From: Alphaproteobacteria bacterium
Lineage (GTDB): Bacteria > Pseudomonadota > Alphaproteobacteria > TMED109
Length of the DNA: 64,000 nt
Reading direction: 5' to 3'
Assembly (NCBI GenBank): GCA_030828505.1
Contig: JAURCJ010000003.1
Coordinates: 82,584 to 146,583, forward strand
Made by a program: the position numbers and the translations under genes. The notes beneath the pieces were generated by a model. The model did no database searches and was not told the origin of the DNA. It was given only the letters and a program-made list of their open reading frames with translations. This document shows positions 53,554-63,469 of this stretch, one piece after another; the stretch's first letter is position 1, and every line of letters starts with the position of its first letter.

Positions 53554-55456
53554 TAATAGCTTTAATGAACGTGTAGGGGTATTTTCTAAGTTTATAATTA
53601 TTTTCCTTACTCTCATTGGATGCATTATTACAATTAATCAAGTATTTAATATAGGCATTTTTAATTTTTACCCAGTATCTAATAGTTTTTTATATTTACT
53701 TATTGCATTTTTTCAACCTATATCTTTTTTGATTTTTCCCTTTAATAAAAATAATAAAAATAAGATATTATTTACGGATATAATAGCGGCTTTCGCAATA
53801 TTTATTATTGGAATCTATTTTTCTATTAATTCAGAGAATATCCTTAGCAGAGGCTGGGATATTGAAGCACCAATATTACCCACAATTCTAAGTTTTATTT
53901 TTATAATATTGTCATTAGAATCTCTGAGGAGAACTGGTGGATTAATAATATTCGTAATTGCTTTATTTTTTGCTTTATATCCAATTTTTGCTGATCATAT
54001 GCCTGGAGCACTTTGGGGTAATATGTATACATTTACAGAAGCCGCTCGAGCGCATAGCATGGGTTTAGATAGTTTAATTGGTATACCTATGAGAGTAGCT
54101 GGAAGTCTTCTTATAGGTTTTTTAATATATGGAATAATTCTTGCTGAAACTGGTGGCGGAAAATTTTTTATAAATATAGCAGAATCTTTAATGGGAAGAT
54201 TCCGAGGTGGGCCAGCTAAAGTTGCAATACTTGCTTCTGGATTTTTTGGAATGTTATCTGGAAGCCCTACTAGTAATGTTATCACAAGTGGCTCACTAAC
54301 CATTCCAGCTATGAAAAAAGCAGGTTATTCTGGAAGATATGCAGCAGCTATAGAAGCATGTGCTTCAACAGGAGGAGTGCTAATGCCTCCTGTAATGGGA
54401 ACAGTAGCATTTATTATGGCATCATTTTTAAATCTCCCATATGCAGAAATTCTTCTAGCTGCTCTTATACCTGGTATGATTTTTTATTTAGCGCTTATTA
54501 TTCAAACTGATCTTTATGCTGCTAAGAACCAATTAAAAGGAATGAATGAACAAGATATTCCCAAGTTACTTCCAACCCTTTTAAACGGATTCCCTTATAT
54601 TATATCTTTTATCACTCTAGTATGGCTAATAGTTTCATTAAAACTAGAAAATGAAGCTCCTTTTATATCATCAATTTTATTAATATTTATTTTGCTTTTA
54701 TTCAATTTTAATAAAATAAAGTTAAATCAATGGTTAAATATTATTGTAAAAATAGGTGAAATTATAGCGAGAATTATATCTTTATTATCAGGCATCGGTG
54801 TAATTATTGGAGCAATGTCATTAACGGGTGTAGGGACATCTCTATCTCGAGAATTAGTTTTTTTAGCAGGTGGTGATTTATTTATGATTTTAACTTTTGG
54901 CGCATTAGCTTCATTAGTTTTAGGCATAGGCATGACTGTAAGTGCTTGTTATATTTTCTTAGCCATAGTTTTAGCTCCAGCAATAATACAAGGAGGTATT
55001 GATCCTTTAGCAGCACATTTATATGTTTTATATTGGGGTGTTCTCTCGTTTATAACTCCACCTGTTGCAATAGCCGCAATTACTGCTTCTAGTATTTCTA
55101 AAACCTCAGCTCTAAAAACTGGTTTTTTATCTATGCGATTGGGTTCAATTTTATTTTTTTTGCCAGTCTTATTTGTATTTGACTCTGCCATGTTAATGCA
55201 AGGAAGCGTATTAGATATTTTATTTTCTATTTTGATAGCTATATTTGCAATAATTATAATTTCATCTAGTTTTGAAGGTTATATATATAAATTAGGTTAT
55301 TTAAATAAAGCTATCAGAATAATGTATTTCTTTTCAGGAGCTCTAATTTTATTACCAAATTTAACTAGTAAATATATTGGACTTATAATATTAATTATAT
55401 CGACACTATTACATTTATTATTTAAAAATCATTTTAAGAATGATGTACTTAAATAA
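53540..55456 (+). CDS. TRAP transporter fused permease (TAXI type)
   Basis: The 638-residue membrane protein joins the small (DctQ) and large (DctM) subunits in one chain. About 16 or more hydrophobic segments can be counted; the large-subunit signatures are GGGKFFINIAESLMGRFRG, GSPTSNVITSGSLTIPAMK and CASTGGVLMPPVMGTVAF. The TTG start at 53540 lies inside the preceding gene, suggesting translational coupling. It works with the TAXI binding protein, driven by a sodium or proton gradient. Confidence 0.9.
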   Translation: MSKISNSFNERVGVFSKFIIIFLTLIGCIITINQVFNIGIFNFYPVSNSFLYLLIAFFQPISFLIFPFNKNNKNKILFTDIIAAFAIFIIGIYFSINSENILSRGWDIEAPILPTILSFIFIILSLESLRRTGGLIIFVIALFFALYPIFADHMPGALWGNMYTFTEAARAHSMGLDSLIGIPMRVAGSLLIGFLIYGIILAETGGGKFFINIAESLMGRFRGGPAKVAILASGFFGMLSGSPTSNVITSGSLTIPAMKKAGYSGRYAAAIEACASTGGVLMPPVMGTVAFIMASFLNLPYAEILLAALIPGMIFYLALIIQTDLYAAKNQLKGMNEQDIPKLLPTLLNGFPYIISFITLVWLIVSLKLENEAPFISSILLIFILLLFNFNKIKLNQWLNIIVKIGEIIARIISLLSGIGVIIGAMSLTGVGTSLSRELVFLAGGDLFMILTFGALASLVLGIGMTVSACYIFLAIVLAPAIIQGGIDPLAAHLYVLYWGVLSFITPPVAIAAITASSISKTSALKTGFLSMRLGSILFFLPVLFVFDSAMLMQGSVLDILFSILIAIFAIIIISSSFEGYIYKLGYLNKAIRIMYFFSGALILLPNLTSKYIGLIILIISTLLHLLFKNHFKNDVLK

Positions 55457-55502
55457 TTATGATCTATTCTGATGTTTTAATACGTAATCTATAGGGGGTC
55501 TT

Positions 55503-56555
55503 ATGTTAAAAGCTTTTTTTAAAACTAAAGAATGGGCACTATGGGCTTATGCTGGCCTAACTCTTTTGATTTTATCATTGTGGGTTCAAGTCCAATTCAC
55601 TGTAGCATTTAATAGTTGGTATGGAAGATTTTATAATTTGCTTCAAGCATCAGCGAGTTATAAGGATAACCCTGAGGAAGGCATTACACTCTTTTATGAT
55701 CATCTAGTTTCACTCTCTTATATTTCTAATAACTTTTCTGGTGATGCTTCTTTTGTTGTTTTAGCATTTCCTTATATCGTTATTGCAGTTTTTACTAGTT
55801 GGTTTACTAGTATATACGCTTTAAGATGGAGACAAGCTATTACTTTTAACTATATTCCAAGGTGGAGACATGTAGAAGTTGAGATTGAGGGAGCTAGTCA
55901 GAGAATACAAGAAGATTGCTATCGTTTTGCCAAAATAGTTGAATCTTTAGGGCTTCAAATAGTAAGGTCCATAATGACATTAATAGCTTTTATTCCTATC
56001 TTGTGGGGCTTAAGTGATAAAGTTGATATTCCTTATCTGAGAGATATAGAAGGATCACTAGTATGGGTTGCTTTAATTGTTTCTTTAGGAGGTTTATTTA
56101 TTTCTTGGTTTGTTGGTTGGTATTTACCAGGATTAGAATATAATAATCAAAAAGTAGAAGCCGCTTTTAGAAAAGATTTGGTATTAGGCGAAGATGATAA
56201 AAATTATGCTCAGCCTGAGAAATTATGGGAATTATTTTTAGGTATTAGGTTTAATTATCATAGATTATTTAAGCATTATAGCTACTTTAATGCTTGGATG
56301 AACACTTATGACCAATTTATGATCATTGTCCCATATTTAATAGTGGGTCCAGGGCTTTTTACAGGTCTTATAATGCTTGGAACTGTAACGCAGGTTAGTA
56401 ATGCATTTCAAAGGGTTCACGGGGGTTTTGCCTTATTTCTTCATAATTGGACAACTATAACTGAATTAAGGTCTATATGGAGAAGGTTATCTGAATTTGA
56501 AAAGAATATTGCAATTTATGAAAATAAAAATAAAGAAAGCACTGAAAAGGCTTAA
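55503..56555 (+). CDS. sbmA: SbmA/BacA-like peptide antibiotic transporter
   Basis: The 350-residue inner-membrane protein resembles SbmA/BacA: FNSWYGRFYNLLQAS, RWRQAITFNYIPRWR, RIQEDCYRFAKIVESLG and HGGFALFLHNWTTITELRSIWRRL are all typical, and no ATPase domain is fused. Relatives use the proton gradient to take up peptides and modified nucleotides and, in BacA, allow long-term symbiosis in rhizobia. It is a short distance after the TRAP permease with its own GGGGGT ribosome site. Confidence 0.88.
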   Translation: MLKAFFKTKEWALWAYAGLTLLILSLWVQVQFTVAFNSWYGRFYNLLQASASYKDNPEEGITLFYDHLVSLSYISNNFSGDASFVVLAFPYIVIAVFTSWFTSIYALRWRQAITFNYIPRWRHVEVEIEGASQRIQEDCYRFAKIVESLGLQIVRSIMTLIAFIPILWGLSDKVDIPYLRDIEGSLVWVALIVSLGGLFISWFVGWYLPGLEYNNQKVEAAFRKDLVLGEDDKNYAQPEKLWELFLGIRFNYHRLFKHYSYFNAWMNTYDQFMIIVPYLIVGPGLFTGLIMLGTVTQVSNAFQRVHGGFALFLHNWTTITELRSIWRRLSEFEKNIAIYENKNKESTEKA

Positions 56556-56563
56556 TATTTTAT

Positions 56564-57199
56564 TTATAACTTTGGTGGCTTAGTATTTATTACTGATTTT
56601 CTTTCATGCATTTCATTATACCAATTATTTAGTTTATCACTAAATATATCATATATCGAACTAGGGTTTCTTTTTATTGTACCCATGAGAATTATTATAC
56701 TTATATCTGCTAAGTTTAATATTTGAGTAGAAGACTTAGAAAGAAAATCAATATCATTTTCTATAACTTCAATTCCTTTTCTAACCTTTTCATCTAATGC
56801 CTCTAGCCAATTAGGTAATCTTATTTTTTCCTCTCTTCTATTTTCTAGGCTTATATGACGAAGAGAATCAATAACTTCATCAACTAAAGTATTAAATTTT
56901 AAACAAATTACTTTTTTATAATTATCATTCGGTATAACGTGAGCTTTATCTCCAATTGTATCAAGATAATGAACAATTACAGTACTATCATAAATACTTT
57001 GCCCATCATCTGTAATTAAAGTTGGCACTCGACCAGATGGATTAAAATTTGTTAAATTACTTTTGGTCCTTTTTAAGGTCTTATCAGCGAATCCAATATT
57101 TGCAGTAATTAATTTTATATTACTTTCAATACCTCTTTCTATTGCTGCTATTCTTACTTTTCTTACAAAAGGAGACCAATCTATACTATATAACTCCAT
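56564..57199 (-). CDS. Glutathione S-transferase-like protein
   Basis: The 211-residue protein has MELYSIDWSPFVRKVRIAAIE with the Ser-Pro-Phe start of beta/zeta-like GSTs, NPSGRVPTLITDDG and IYDSTVIVHYL. It is the last gene of a four-gene minus-strand run with cysK, an SDR and a TauD-like dioxygenase. Substrate unknown. Confidence 0.87.
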   Translation of the reverse strand: MELYSIDWSPFVRKVRIAAIERGIESNIKLITANIGFADKTLKRTKSNLTNFNPSGRVPTLITDDGQSIYDSTVIVHYLDTIGDKAHVIPNDNYKKVICLKFNTLVDEVIDSLRHISLENRREEKIRLPNWLEALDEKVRKGIEVIENDIDFLSKSSTQILNLADISIIILMGTIKRNPSSIYDIFSDKLNNWYNEMHERKSVINTKPPKL

Positions 57200-57220
57200 T
57201 TAATACCCCCTCTTAATTAA

Positions 57221-58126
57221 CTAAATAATAGATGGATCTAAAAAAGGACCTTTAATAGCTGAGGTCCCTGCTAAAGTAGTTCTTCTTAATACTCTTCTAT
57301 ATTTATTCATATCATAAGAAACAGCTCTATGTAAAAGACATCTATTATCCCACATTAACAAATCGCCTTTTTTCCACCTATGTTTATATTTAAAATTTGA
57401 ATTTGAAACTATAGCAACTAATTTTTTATGTAATATAGAACCTTTTTCTTGAGACATACCTCCTATTTCATTTCCTGCATTTGCAGTAAAAAATAAGGAT
57501 CTAGAGTTATGTCTATCTGGGTGCAGTCTAATTAGAGGATGGGAAACGGGAGGAATATTCTCTTTTTCAAAGTCACTAACTGGAGGCAAATTAGGAAACA
57601 TTCTTCTACCAAATTCATAATAATGAACCATATGTAAAGGTTCTAATTTAATTTTTAATTCATTATCTAAACTATCGTATACTTCAAACATATTAACGAA
57701 TTCTGTTTCACCACCACCAGCGTCATCTGGAAGTACTTCTATAGCATATAACAATGATGCATAAGAAGGAATAAATCTATAAGAACTATCAGTATGCCAA
57801 TTTTGGTTCACCTTTTGAAAAATTACTTGCTCATCTTTATCAGTTAAATGTTTTCCATCTAAATTTACATTAGCAACATGATAAGTCTTTTGAGAATCTC
57901 TAGTTTTATCAGCCTCTGGATAAACTTCTAATTCACCAAAATGCTTAGTAAAAGCTAATTGTTGCTGTTCAGAAATTTTCTGATCTCTAAAAACAATTAC
58001 ATGATTATCAAAGAATAATCTTTTTAAAATATTTATATCTTCATTATTAAATTCATTTGTTAAGTCAATATCTGAAATCTCTATACCAAAACAATCTGAT
58101 AATTTTGAAATTTTAAAATCTAACAT
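57221..58126 (-). CDS. TauD/TfdA-family 2-oxoglutarate dioxygenase
   Basis: The 301-residue non-heme iron enzyme has the metal triad His111, Asp113 (NWHTDSSY) and His266 (NRCLLHRAVSYD), with Arg residues after it (YRRVLRR) for 2-oxoglutarate. The family cleaves taurine, sulfates and herbicide-like ethers, among others. Its place between an SDR and a GST and behind a cysteine synthase gives no clear substrate; a sulfonate is only a guess. Confidence 0.88.
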   Translation of the reverse strand: MLDFKISKLSDCFGIEISDIDLTNEFNNEDINILKRLFFDNHVIVFRDQKISEQQQLAFTKHFGELEVYPEADKTRDSQKTYHVANVNLDGKHLTDKDEQVIFQKVNQNWHTDSSYRFIPSYASLLYAIEVLPDDAGGGETEFVNMFEVYDSLDNELKIKLEPLHMVHYYEFGRRMFPNLPPVSDFEKENIPPVSHPLIRLHPDRHNSRSLFFTANAGNEIGGMSQEKGSILHKKLVAIVSNSNFKYKHRWKKGDLLMWDNRCLLHRAVSYDMNKYRRVLRRTTLAGTSAIKGPFLDPSII

Positions 58127-58144
58127 AAAGCTAATACTTAACGG

Positions 58145-58927
58145 CTAAAATGAGCTATCAAACAAGCCACCATCCAATAAAATATTTTGACCCGTTATAT
58201 AAGCAGCTTGTTTACTACATAAAAATGCACAGGTTTCTCCAAATTCATTAGGTGTCCCAAATCTTTTTGCTGGAATACTAGATGCCATTCTGTCAGCAAC
58301 AATATTTTCTCCTTCATTATTCATTTTAGCCATAGATGTTACACCTTGTCTCAACCTATCAGTATCAAAAAAACCTGGTAAAATATTATTTATTGTAATA
58401 TTTTTATCTGCAATTGATCTTGCTACTCCTGATAAAAAGGCTGTTAAACCTGCTCTTGCTCCACTTGATAAATCTAAACCTACAACAGGTCTTTTTACTG
58501 AAACAGATGTTATATTAACTATTCTGCCAAACTCTCTCTGTCCCATTCCATCAACTACAGACTTGACTAACTCTATTGGCGTAATCATGTTCATTTCAAG
58601 GCCTTCAATTAATGCATTTTTATCTATCTCACGAAAATCTCTAAAGGGAGGACCTCCATTATTATTAACTAAGATATCAGGTTCAGGACAAGCTTCTAAA
58701 ATTTTTTGTCTTCCCTCTTCTGTAGAAACGTCACATGCTACTGCATTAACTTTAACGTGGGGAGCCAATTCTGATAATTCTTTTTTAGTACTTTCTAATA
58801 CTTTTTCATCTCTACCATTTAGAGTTATATTTACCCCATTTATAGCCAGTGAATACGCACAAGCTTTTCCTAATCCTCTACTTGAGGCGCAAATAATAGC
58901 TGACTTACCACTAATACCTAAATCCAT
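58145..58927 (-). CDS. Atypical short-chain dehydrogenase lacking the catalytic Tyr-Lys pair
   Basis: The 260-residue Rossmann protein has a modified NAD site (ICASSRGLG, about 12-20) and NNNGGPP in place of NNAG. The catalytic Ser141 is in NITSVSV, but where Tyr-xxx-Lys should lie the sequence is Ser154-SGA-Arg158. The C-terminal end (YITGQNILLDGG) is normal. This matches the BKR-like SDR-like subgroup, known to lack a perfect motif. It may be catalytically different or regulatory. It starts three bases after cysK. Confidence 0.85.
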   Translation of the reverse strand: MDLGISGKSAIICASSRGLGKACAYSLAINGVNITLNGRDEKVLESTKKELSELAPHVKVNAVACDVSTEEGRQKILEACPEPDILVNNNGGPPFRDFREIDKNALIEGLEMNMITPIELVKSVVDGMGQREFGRIVNITSVSVKRPVVGLDLSSGARAGLTAFLSGVARSIADKNITINNILPGFFDTDRLRQGVTSMAKMNNEGENIVADRMASSIPAKRFGTPNEFGETCAFLCSKQAAYITGQNILLDGGLFDSSF

Positions 58928-58930
58928 AAT

Positions 58931-59926
58931 TTATTCCTTTCTATTTAACCATTCTGGTATTTCTAAATTTTTCGATCTCAAAAAATCAATATTATAAATT
59001 TTACTAGAATATCTAGTACCATAATCACATAAAATCGTCACTATAGTGTGACCTGGCCCTAAAAATTTTGCAAGCTTTACGGACCCAGCAATATTTATAC
59101 CTGACGAAGGGCCCAGGGATAAACCCTCATTTTTTAATAAATTAAATATTATTTTAAGAGCTTCATTATCATCTATTTGATAAGAATCATCTATTATAGC
59201 TTCTGCTAAGTTAGCAGTAATTCTGCTTTGCCCAATACCTTCTGTAATAGAAGAACCAATAGCATTAGGTTCACCAGTTTTTATCCAAGAATACATACCA
59301 GATCCTAGAGGATCCGCACATATAATACTAATATCTTTATTCTTCTCTTTTAAACCTACAGAAGTACCAGCTAATGTTCCTCCTGTTCCAACGGCTGCTA
59401 CAAATCCATCAATAGTTTGCTCAGTTTGCTTCCAGATTTCTTCCGAAGTGCCCTTAATATGAGCTAACATATTTGCTGTGTTATCAAATTGATTTGCCCA
59501 AAATGCACCTTTATCAAGAGCTACTTTTTCAGAAAACCTAATATAATTTTCTGGATCCTTATAAGGCTTTGCTGGAACTAGTAATAATTCACCACCTAAA
59601 TCTTTTATAACTGATTGTTTTTCTATGCTTTGTGTTTTTGGCATAACTATTAATGTTTTATAACCTAAAGCTTGGCCAATAACAGTTAGGCCAATTCCCG
59701 TATTTCCTGCTGTGCCTTCTACAATTAGGCCTCCTTTTTGCAATAAACCTTGCTTTTCAGCATCTCTAATTATATATAATGCTGCTCTATCTTTAATAGA
59801 TTGGCCAGGATTTAAGAATTCTGCCTTACCTAGAATATTACAACCTGTTTCTTCTGAAACTTGCCTTAGTTTTATTAAAGGAGTATTTCCTACTAAAGCT
59901 GATATATTTTCAATGTATTTAACCAT
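58931..59926 (-). CDS. cysK: Cysteine synthase (O-acetylserine sulfhydrylase) family
   Basis: The 331-residue PLP enzyme has Lys45 in PGQSIKDRAAL, the phosphate loop EGTAGNTGIGL, GTGGTLAGT and GPSSGINIAGSV. The ATG at 59926 has no clear purine-rich site. It heads a tight operon with the SDR, TauD-like and GST genes. CysK normally makes cysteine from O-acetylserine and sulfide; a related PLP lyase function cannot be excluded. Confidence 0.87.
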   Translation of the reverse strand: MVKYIENISALVGNTPLIKLRQVSEETGCNILGKAEFLNPGQSIKDRAALYIIRDAEKQGLLQKGGLIVEGTAGNTGIGLTVIGQALGYKTLIVMPKTQSIEKQSVIKDLGGELLLVPAKPYKDPENYIRFSEKVALDKGAFWANQFDNTANMLAHIKGTSEEIWKQTEQTIDGFVAAVGTGGTLAGTSVGLKEKNKDISIICADPLGSGMYSWIKTGEPNAIGSSITEGIGQSRITANLAEAIIDDSYQIDDNEALKIIFNLLKNEGLSLGPSSGINIAGSVKLAKFLGPGHTIVTILCDYGTRYSSKIYNIDFLRSKNLEIPEWLNRKE

Positions 59927-59985
59927 AATTTTTATACTATACTATTTTTTTTAAATACAATAAATTAGTTATAAATAGTTATAAA

Positions 59986-61275
59986 TTAAATATCTTTATA
60001 AATACCCTCTTTAGTAAGATATTTACCATCCATATAAAAGCTATTATTTTCACTGTTAATTAAGATTTCCAGCATTTTTGGTATAGCAATATTTTTTTCT
60101 TTACATTTATTTATAAAATTAATAGGACCTATTTCATCTAGTATTTCAAATGGACCTTTACTCCATGCAAAACCCCAGCGCATTGCCCTATCTATATTCA
60201 AAATATCATCTGCAATCTCAGGTATAAGATCTGCAGCATAAGCTAGTGTAGAACCCATTACCTCCCAAAGATAATTACCCTGTTTTGTATCTTCAAGTAT
60301 AGTATTAAAATTACCTTCTGTAGAAATACTTGTTGCTTCTCTCCAATTCAAACTATCTAAATCATAGACTTCTTTTTTCTTTTCTCCGTTCTCTAATTTT
60401 TTAATGCGATAAAAACCACCACCTGTCTTTCTACCTAACTGCCCTTTATCATACATTTCCTGTTCTACCTTGGGTAAATTTACATAAGGCAATCCTTTAT
60501 CATTTTCAGGAAGGTTGATTTCTAAATTTTTTCCTACTGAATACATCACATCTAAGCCTATTAAATCCACTAAACCATATAAACCTGTAGGAGGTAAACC
60601 AATAGGTTTTGACATTAAATTATCTATTTCTTCCTGAACTAACCCCTCTTCTCTTGCAACTTTACCTTGATGAAGACCTTTTAAAATAAGATAACAACCA
60701 ATTCTATTACCTATAAAGTTAACCGTATCTTTTCCATTCACAACACCCTTATTCATAATTTTTTCTAAGAAAATAGAAAGTTTGCTTATAATATCTGGGT
60801 TTGTTTTCTCACCCGGAATTAGCTCGCATAATTTCATTACTTTAACAGGATTAAAAAAATGGGTTATGCATACATCTGTCAATAATCTAATTGGCATATT
60901 TTCAGTAATGTCGCGTAAAGGAATACCTGATGTATTTGAGCTTACTATAGAACCATCTTTCCTATATTTTTCAATTTTCTCAAAAATTTGGCGTTTTATA
61001 TCTAATTTCTCAACAACTACTTCACAAATCCAATCATAATCTTTAATTAATGGAAAATCATTCTCAAATGTCCCTATTTCTACATTTTTAATTTTTGAAA
61101 TATCTTTTAACATTGGAGTTCGTTCTGATATCATACTATCTTTACCTTTTTGAGCAGCTTCAAGACTTATATCTAATAATAAAACCTTGCAATCTTTATC
61201 CGCCGCTAACGCTGCAATACCAGCGCCCATTGTACCTGCTCCCAAAACTGCAATCGTATTTATATTTGAACTCAT
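59986..61275 (-). CDS. 3-hydroxyacyl-CoA dehydrogenase
   Basis: The protein starts at the ATG at 61275, which has a GGAGAG site; an in-frame ATG 12 bases earlier overlaps that site. It is 429 residues. The NAD motif GAGTMGAGIA, SSNTSGIPL, the catalytic His in THFFNPVKVMKL and the C-terminal helical domain with AMRWGFAWSKGPFE are present. No hydratase domain is fused, unlike FadB. It works in beta-oxidation. Confidence 0.9.
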   Translation of the reverse strand: MSSNINTIAVLGAGTMGAGIAALAADKDCKVLLLDISLEAAQKGKDSMISERTPMLKDISKIKNVEIGTFENDFPLIKDYDWICEVVVEKLDIKRQIFEKIEKYRKDGSIVSSNTSGIPLRDITENMPIRLLTDVCITHFFNPVKVMKLCELIPGEKTNPDIISKLSIFLEKIMNKGVVNGKDTVNFIGNRIGCYLILKGLHQGKVAREEGLVQEEIDNLMSKPIGLPPTGLYGLVDLIGLDVMYSVGKNLEINLPENDKGLPYVNLPKVEQEMYDKGQLGRKTGGGFYRIKKLENGEKKKEVYDLDSLNWREATSISTEGNFNTILEDTKQGNYLWEVMGSTLAYAADLIPEIADDILNIDRAMRWGFAWSKGPFEILDEIGPINFINKCKEKNIAIPKMLEILINSENNSFYMDGKYLTKEGIYKDI

Positions 61276-61364
61276 AATACTCTCCATTTTATTAAATAAT
61301 TAATTTAAAATTATATAAAATCTGATACAACTTACATTGTAAATGTTATTAAAGGTTAAATCAT

Positions 61365-62660
61365 ATGGTATCATCAAATTTTTATAAATTTAATACATTA
61401 AGCTTACATGCTGGTCAAGAAGCAGACTCAAAAACTGGTTCTAGGGCAGTACCTATTCATCAAACTACTTCTTATTTATTTGATAGTACAGATCATGCAT
61501 CTTCATTGTACAATTTAGAACAGCCAGGACATATATATTCAAGAATTTCAAACCCTACAGTCTCAGTTCTTGAAGAAAGAATGGCCGCACTTGAAGAAGG
61601 TATAGGAGCTGTAGCTACGGCAAGTGGAATGGCTGCATTTTTTCTTACAGTAGCAACTTTAATGGATAAAGGCGCTCATATAGTTGCATCTAATTCAATT
61701 TATGGAGGCACTCATAATATTCTATCATATACACTTCCACGGTTTGGAATTGATACAACATTTGTAGACCCTACGGATATAAATAATTTTAAAAATGCTA
61801 TACAAGTTAATACTCGACTAATATTTGCAGAAACTATCGGGAATCCTAATATCAATGTTTTAGATATTGAAACCTTATCTAAAGTTGCTAATGATGCTGA
61901 TATTCCATTTATGGTTGATAGTACTTTTACTACTCCTTATCTTATGCAACCTTTAAAACTTGGTGCTGATATAGTAATGCACTCACTAACAAAATTTATT
62001 GCAGGACATGGTATTGCAATAGGAGGTATAGTTGTTGATAGTGGTAAGTTTCAGTGGGCAAAAACTAATAAATTTCCTAATCTCACAGAACCCTATGCAG
62101 GTTATGATAATTTAATTTTTCAGCAAGAATTTGGAATACATGCTTTAATTATGAGAATGAGAGCTGAAGGAATGAAGGATTTTGGTGCTTGTCTTAGTCC
62201 TATGAACGCTTTTCATATACTTCAAGGAATTGAAACATTACCGGTAAGAATGGATAGACATGTAAAAAATGCCAATGCTGTTGCACAATTTTTAAATGAT
62301 TCTGAAGATGTAGACTGGGTTAATTATCCAGGTTTAGAGAATAATCCTTACTATGAGTTATCTCAAAAACTCTTGCCAAAAGGGCCAGGAGCTATATTGA
62401 GTTTTGGAATTAAAGGAGGTAAAGAAGCAGGCAGAAAATTCATAGAAAATACTGTACTTTCTTCTCATCTTGCAAATGTAGGAGATGCAAAAACATTAGT
62501 AATTCATCCAGCTTCAACAACTCATCAACAAATGACTAAAAATGAATTAGAACAATCAGGTATTACAGAAAACCTAATAAGAGTATCTGTAGGAATAGAA
62601 GATATTTCAGACATTATTAGCGATTTAAAAAAAGCCATTAAGGCATCTCAAAGAGTATAA
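61365..62660 (+). CDS. metY: O-acetylhomoserine sulfhydrylase-type PLP enzyme
   Basis: The 431-residue Cys/Met metabolism enzyme has Lys210 in MHSLTKFIAGHG, YSRISNPTVSVLE and SIYGGTHNIL, with the long C-terminal domain typical of MetY rather than MetB. It makes homocysteine or methionine from O-acetylhomoserine; a methionine gamma-lyase activity is an alternative for this family. An alpha/beta hydrolase gene follows one base later. It is divergent from the 3-hydroxyacyl-CoA dehydrogenase gene. Confidence 0.9.
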   Translation: MVSSNFYKFNTLSLHAGQEADSKTGSRAVPIHQTTSYLFDSTDHASSLYNLEQPGHIYSRISNPTVSVLEERMAALEEGIGAVATASGMAAFFLTVATLMDKGAHIVASNSIYGGTHNILSYTLPRFGIDTTFVDPTDINNFKNAIQVNTRLIFAETIGNPNINVLDIETLSKVANDADIPFMVDSTFTTPYLMQPLKLGADIVMHSLTKFIAGHGIAIGGIVVDSGKFQWAKTNKFPNLTEPYAGYDNLIFQQEFGIHALIMRMRAEGMKDFGACLSPMNAFHILQGIETLPVRMDRHVKNANAVAQFLNDSEDVDWVNYPGLENNPYYELSQKLLPKGPGAILSFGIKGGKEAGRKFIENTVLSSHLANVGDAKTLVIHPASTTHQQMTKNELEQSGITENLIRVSVGIEDISDIISDLKKAIKASQRV

Positions 62661-62661
62661 A

Positions 62662-63453
62662 ATGCAGATAAAAATCAATAATGAAAATATTAATATTAGA
62701 ACAGGCGGTTATAATATTGATAATAATAATCCTTATTTTTTACTACTACACGGTGCTGGTATGGATGCCTCTGTATGGCAAATGCAAACTAGGTATTTAG
62801 CAAATAGAGATATAAATATATTAGCAATTGATTTACCTGGGCATGGATTATCTGAAGGAAATCCTTTATCAACTATTCAGGAAATGAGTAATTTTATAAT
62901 TGAACTACTTGATACATTAAATATAAAAACTACTTCTGTTGCAGGTCATTCAATGGGGTCATTAATAGCAATTGATTTACTTAAAAATAATGAAAAAAGA
63001 ATTAATAATTTAACTTTATTAGGTACAGCTTCGCTAATGCCAGTTCACCCAGATTTAATAGAAGCTGCAACAAATAATTTATCTTTAGCTGCAAACCTTA
63101 TAACTGATTGGAGTTTTGGAACAAAACAGCATTTAGGAAACCACCCACTTCCTGGGTATTGGATGATTGATTCGTCAATTCAACTTATTAAACAATCTAG
63201 AAAAGGAGTGCTTGCAAAAGATTTAATAGCTTGTAATGACTATAAAGATGCCTTAACAGTTGCAAGTAATATAGATAAAGAAGTTATTATTATTAGTGGT
63301 AAGGAGGATAAAATGACTCCAGTTAAAAAAGCTAGAGAATTAAATGATAATATTAAAAATTCTAATTTAATTATAATCGAAAATGTTGGCCATATGATGA
63401 TGATAGAGAACCCAGTTAAAGTCACTCAAATAATGCATGACCTATTTTTGTAA
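62662..63453 (+). CDS. Alpha/beta hydrolase
   Basis: The 263-residue hydrolase has the oxyanion motif LLHGAGMDASVW, the nucleophile elbow Ser98 in AGHSMGS, an acidic residue in ISGKEDKMTPV and a catalytic His in ENVGHMMMIENP. The gene starts one base after metY, so the two are co-translated; an acyl-homoserine ester is a possible link but unproven. Substrate unknown. Confidence 0.87.
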   Translation: MQIKINNENINIRTGGYNIDNNNPYFLLLHGAGMDASVWQMQTRYLANRDINILAIDLPGHGLSEGNPLSTIQEMSNFIIELLDTLNIKTTSVAGHSMGSLIAIDLLKNNEKRINNLTLLGTASLMPVHPDLIEAATNNLSLAANLITDWSFGTKQHLGNHPLPGYWMIDSSIQLIKQSRKGVLAKDLIACNDYKDALTVASNIDKEVIIISGKEDKMTPVKKARELNDNIKNSNLIIIENVGHMMMIENPVKVTQIMHDLFL

Positions 63454-63469
63454 AATGGAGTAACTAATA

